A stretch of DNA of 64,000 nt from Nitrospira defluvii (GTDB lineage: Bacteria; Nitrospirota; Nitrospiria; Nitrospirales; Nitrospiraceae): contig FP929003.1 in NCBI GenBank assembly GCA_000196815.1, forward strand, positions 1,449,501-1,513,500, written 5' to 3'. This document shows, piece by piece, positions 63,843 through 64,000 of this stretch (position 1 is the first letter of the stretch; each line of letters starts with the position of its first letter). The notes below the pieces were generated by a model. It had not been told where the DNA came from. It saw nothing but the letters and a program-made list of their open reading frames with translations, and searched no databases. Both the position numbers and the translations under genes were made by a program.

Positions 63843-63914
63843 AGCCCCTCCTCGTTATAACAGACCGGCCGTCCGTGAGTGTGTATGAGAGAATGTCGGG
63901 AAATAGGCCACCCG

Positions 63915-64000
63915 TTAGGGAGCCGTCGGTGGCGGGGTCAGTCGTTTCCACAGGTACGTACCGCCATGTTGCCGGGGCGGAATATTGTCTCTGGTGCCGA
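63915..64000 (-). CDS. Possible C-terminal end of a gene cut by the window edge
   Basis: One minus-strand frame entering from the right edge reads GTRDNIPPRQHGGTYLWKRL, then TPPPTAP and TAA at 63917-63915. It looks like a protein C-terminus, and the spacing to the gene at 63842 (73 bp) would fit an operon. Only 28 codons are visible. Confidence 0.35.
   Translation of the reverse strand, partial: GTRDNIPPRQHGGTYLWKRLTPPPTAP

Overview
The window is a dense, GC-rich bacterial chromosome segment with about 55 genes on both strands. The gene content (hopanoid genes hpnD/hpnE, LptD outer-membrane biogenesis, many two-component and PilZ proteins, a DUF445 protein, short dispersed repeats at gene ends) suggests a Gram-negative, most likely Nitrospira-like (Nitrospirota). 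This is inference, because no rRNA or other decisive marker is present. No tRNA or rRNA gene was recognised.

Layout. 1-4,463: a minus-strand operon (HAD phosphatase, BtuF-like protein, HpnD, HpnE, family-4 uracil-DNA glycosylase), with several ATGA start/stop overlaps. 4,464-16,600: an SH3 membrane protein, a YjbQ-like protein, a Cys-rich-repeat protein, a kinase / PP2C phosphatase / double-FHA signalling cassette, a FolB-methyltransferase fusion overlapping a PHP phosphoesterase, small membrane proteins and a metacaspase-like protease. 16,961-28,234: a complete type I-E CRISPR-Cas locus (cas3, cas8e, cse2, cas7e, cas5e, cas6e, cas1, cas2), a leader with an IHF-like site, and 29 regularly spaced repeats. 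A 30th intact repeat lies 604 bp further on, beyond a foreign gene fragment that is open in one frame throughout. 28,235-30,923: a leader-distal scrap yard with another gene fragment, a broken toxin next to an intact Phd-like antitoxin, an orphan HicB-like gene, a 131-bp MITE-like element, hipA/hipB in reversed order, and a decayed repeat at 30,636.

31,124-41,966: a Tim44-like protein, half of a GT4 glycosyltransferase, an OmpR-type two-component system, hypothetical proteins, a DUF445 protein, a DAACS symporter and a secreted beta-propeller. 42,148-44,654: molybdopterin genes moaC-moaD-moaE-moaA. 44,715-54,120: a UreH/NiCoT-like transporter, a metallo-beta-lactamase-fold protein, accD, folC, lptD, trxA and recN. 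54,117-62,451: a signalling block with an HD response regulator, an NtrC-type regulator with its GAF histidine kinase, and a 1,400-residue protein joining receiver, PAS, kinase-like, two PilZ, a LuxD-like alpha/beta-hydrolase and a SAM-methyltransferase domain. The window ends with a secreted His-rich protein.

The main points for a second look are the disrupted distal end of the CRISPR array, the 1,400-residue PilZ/hydrolase/methyltransferase protein, and a family of inverted-repeat elements sitting exactly at the stop codons of at least three genes, one of which apparently alters the MoaD C-terminus.
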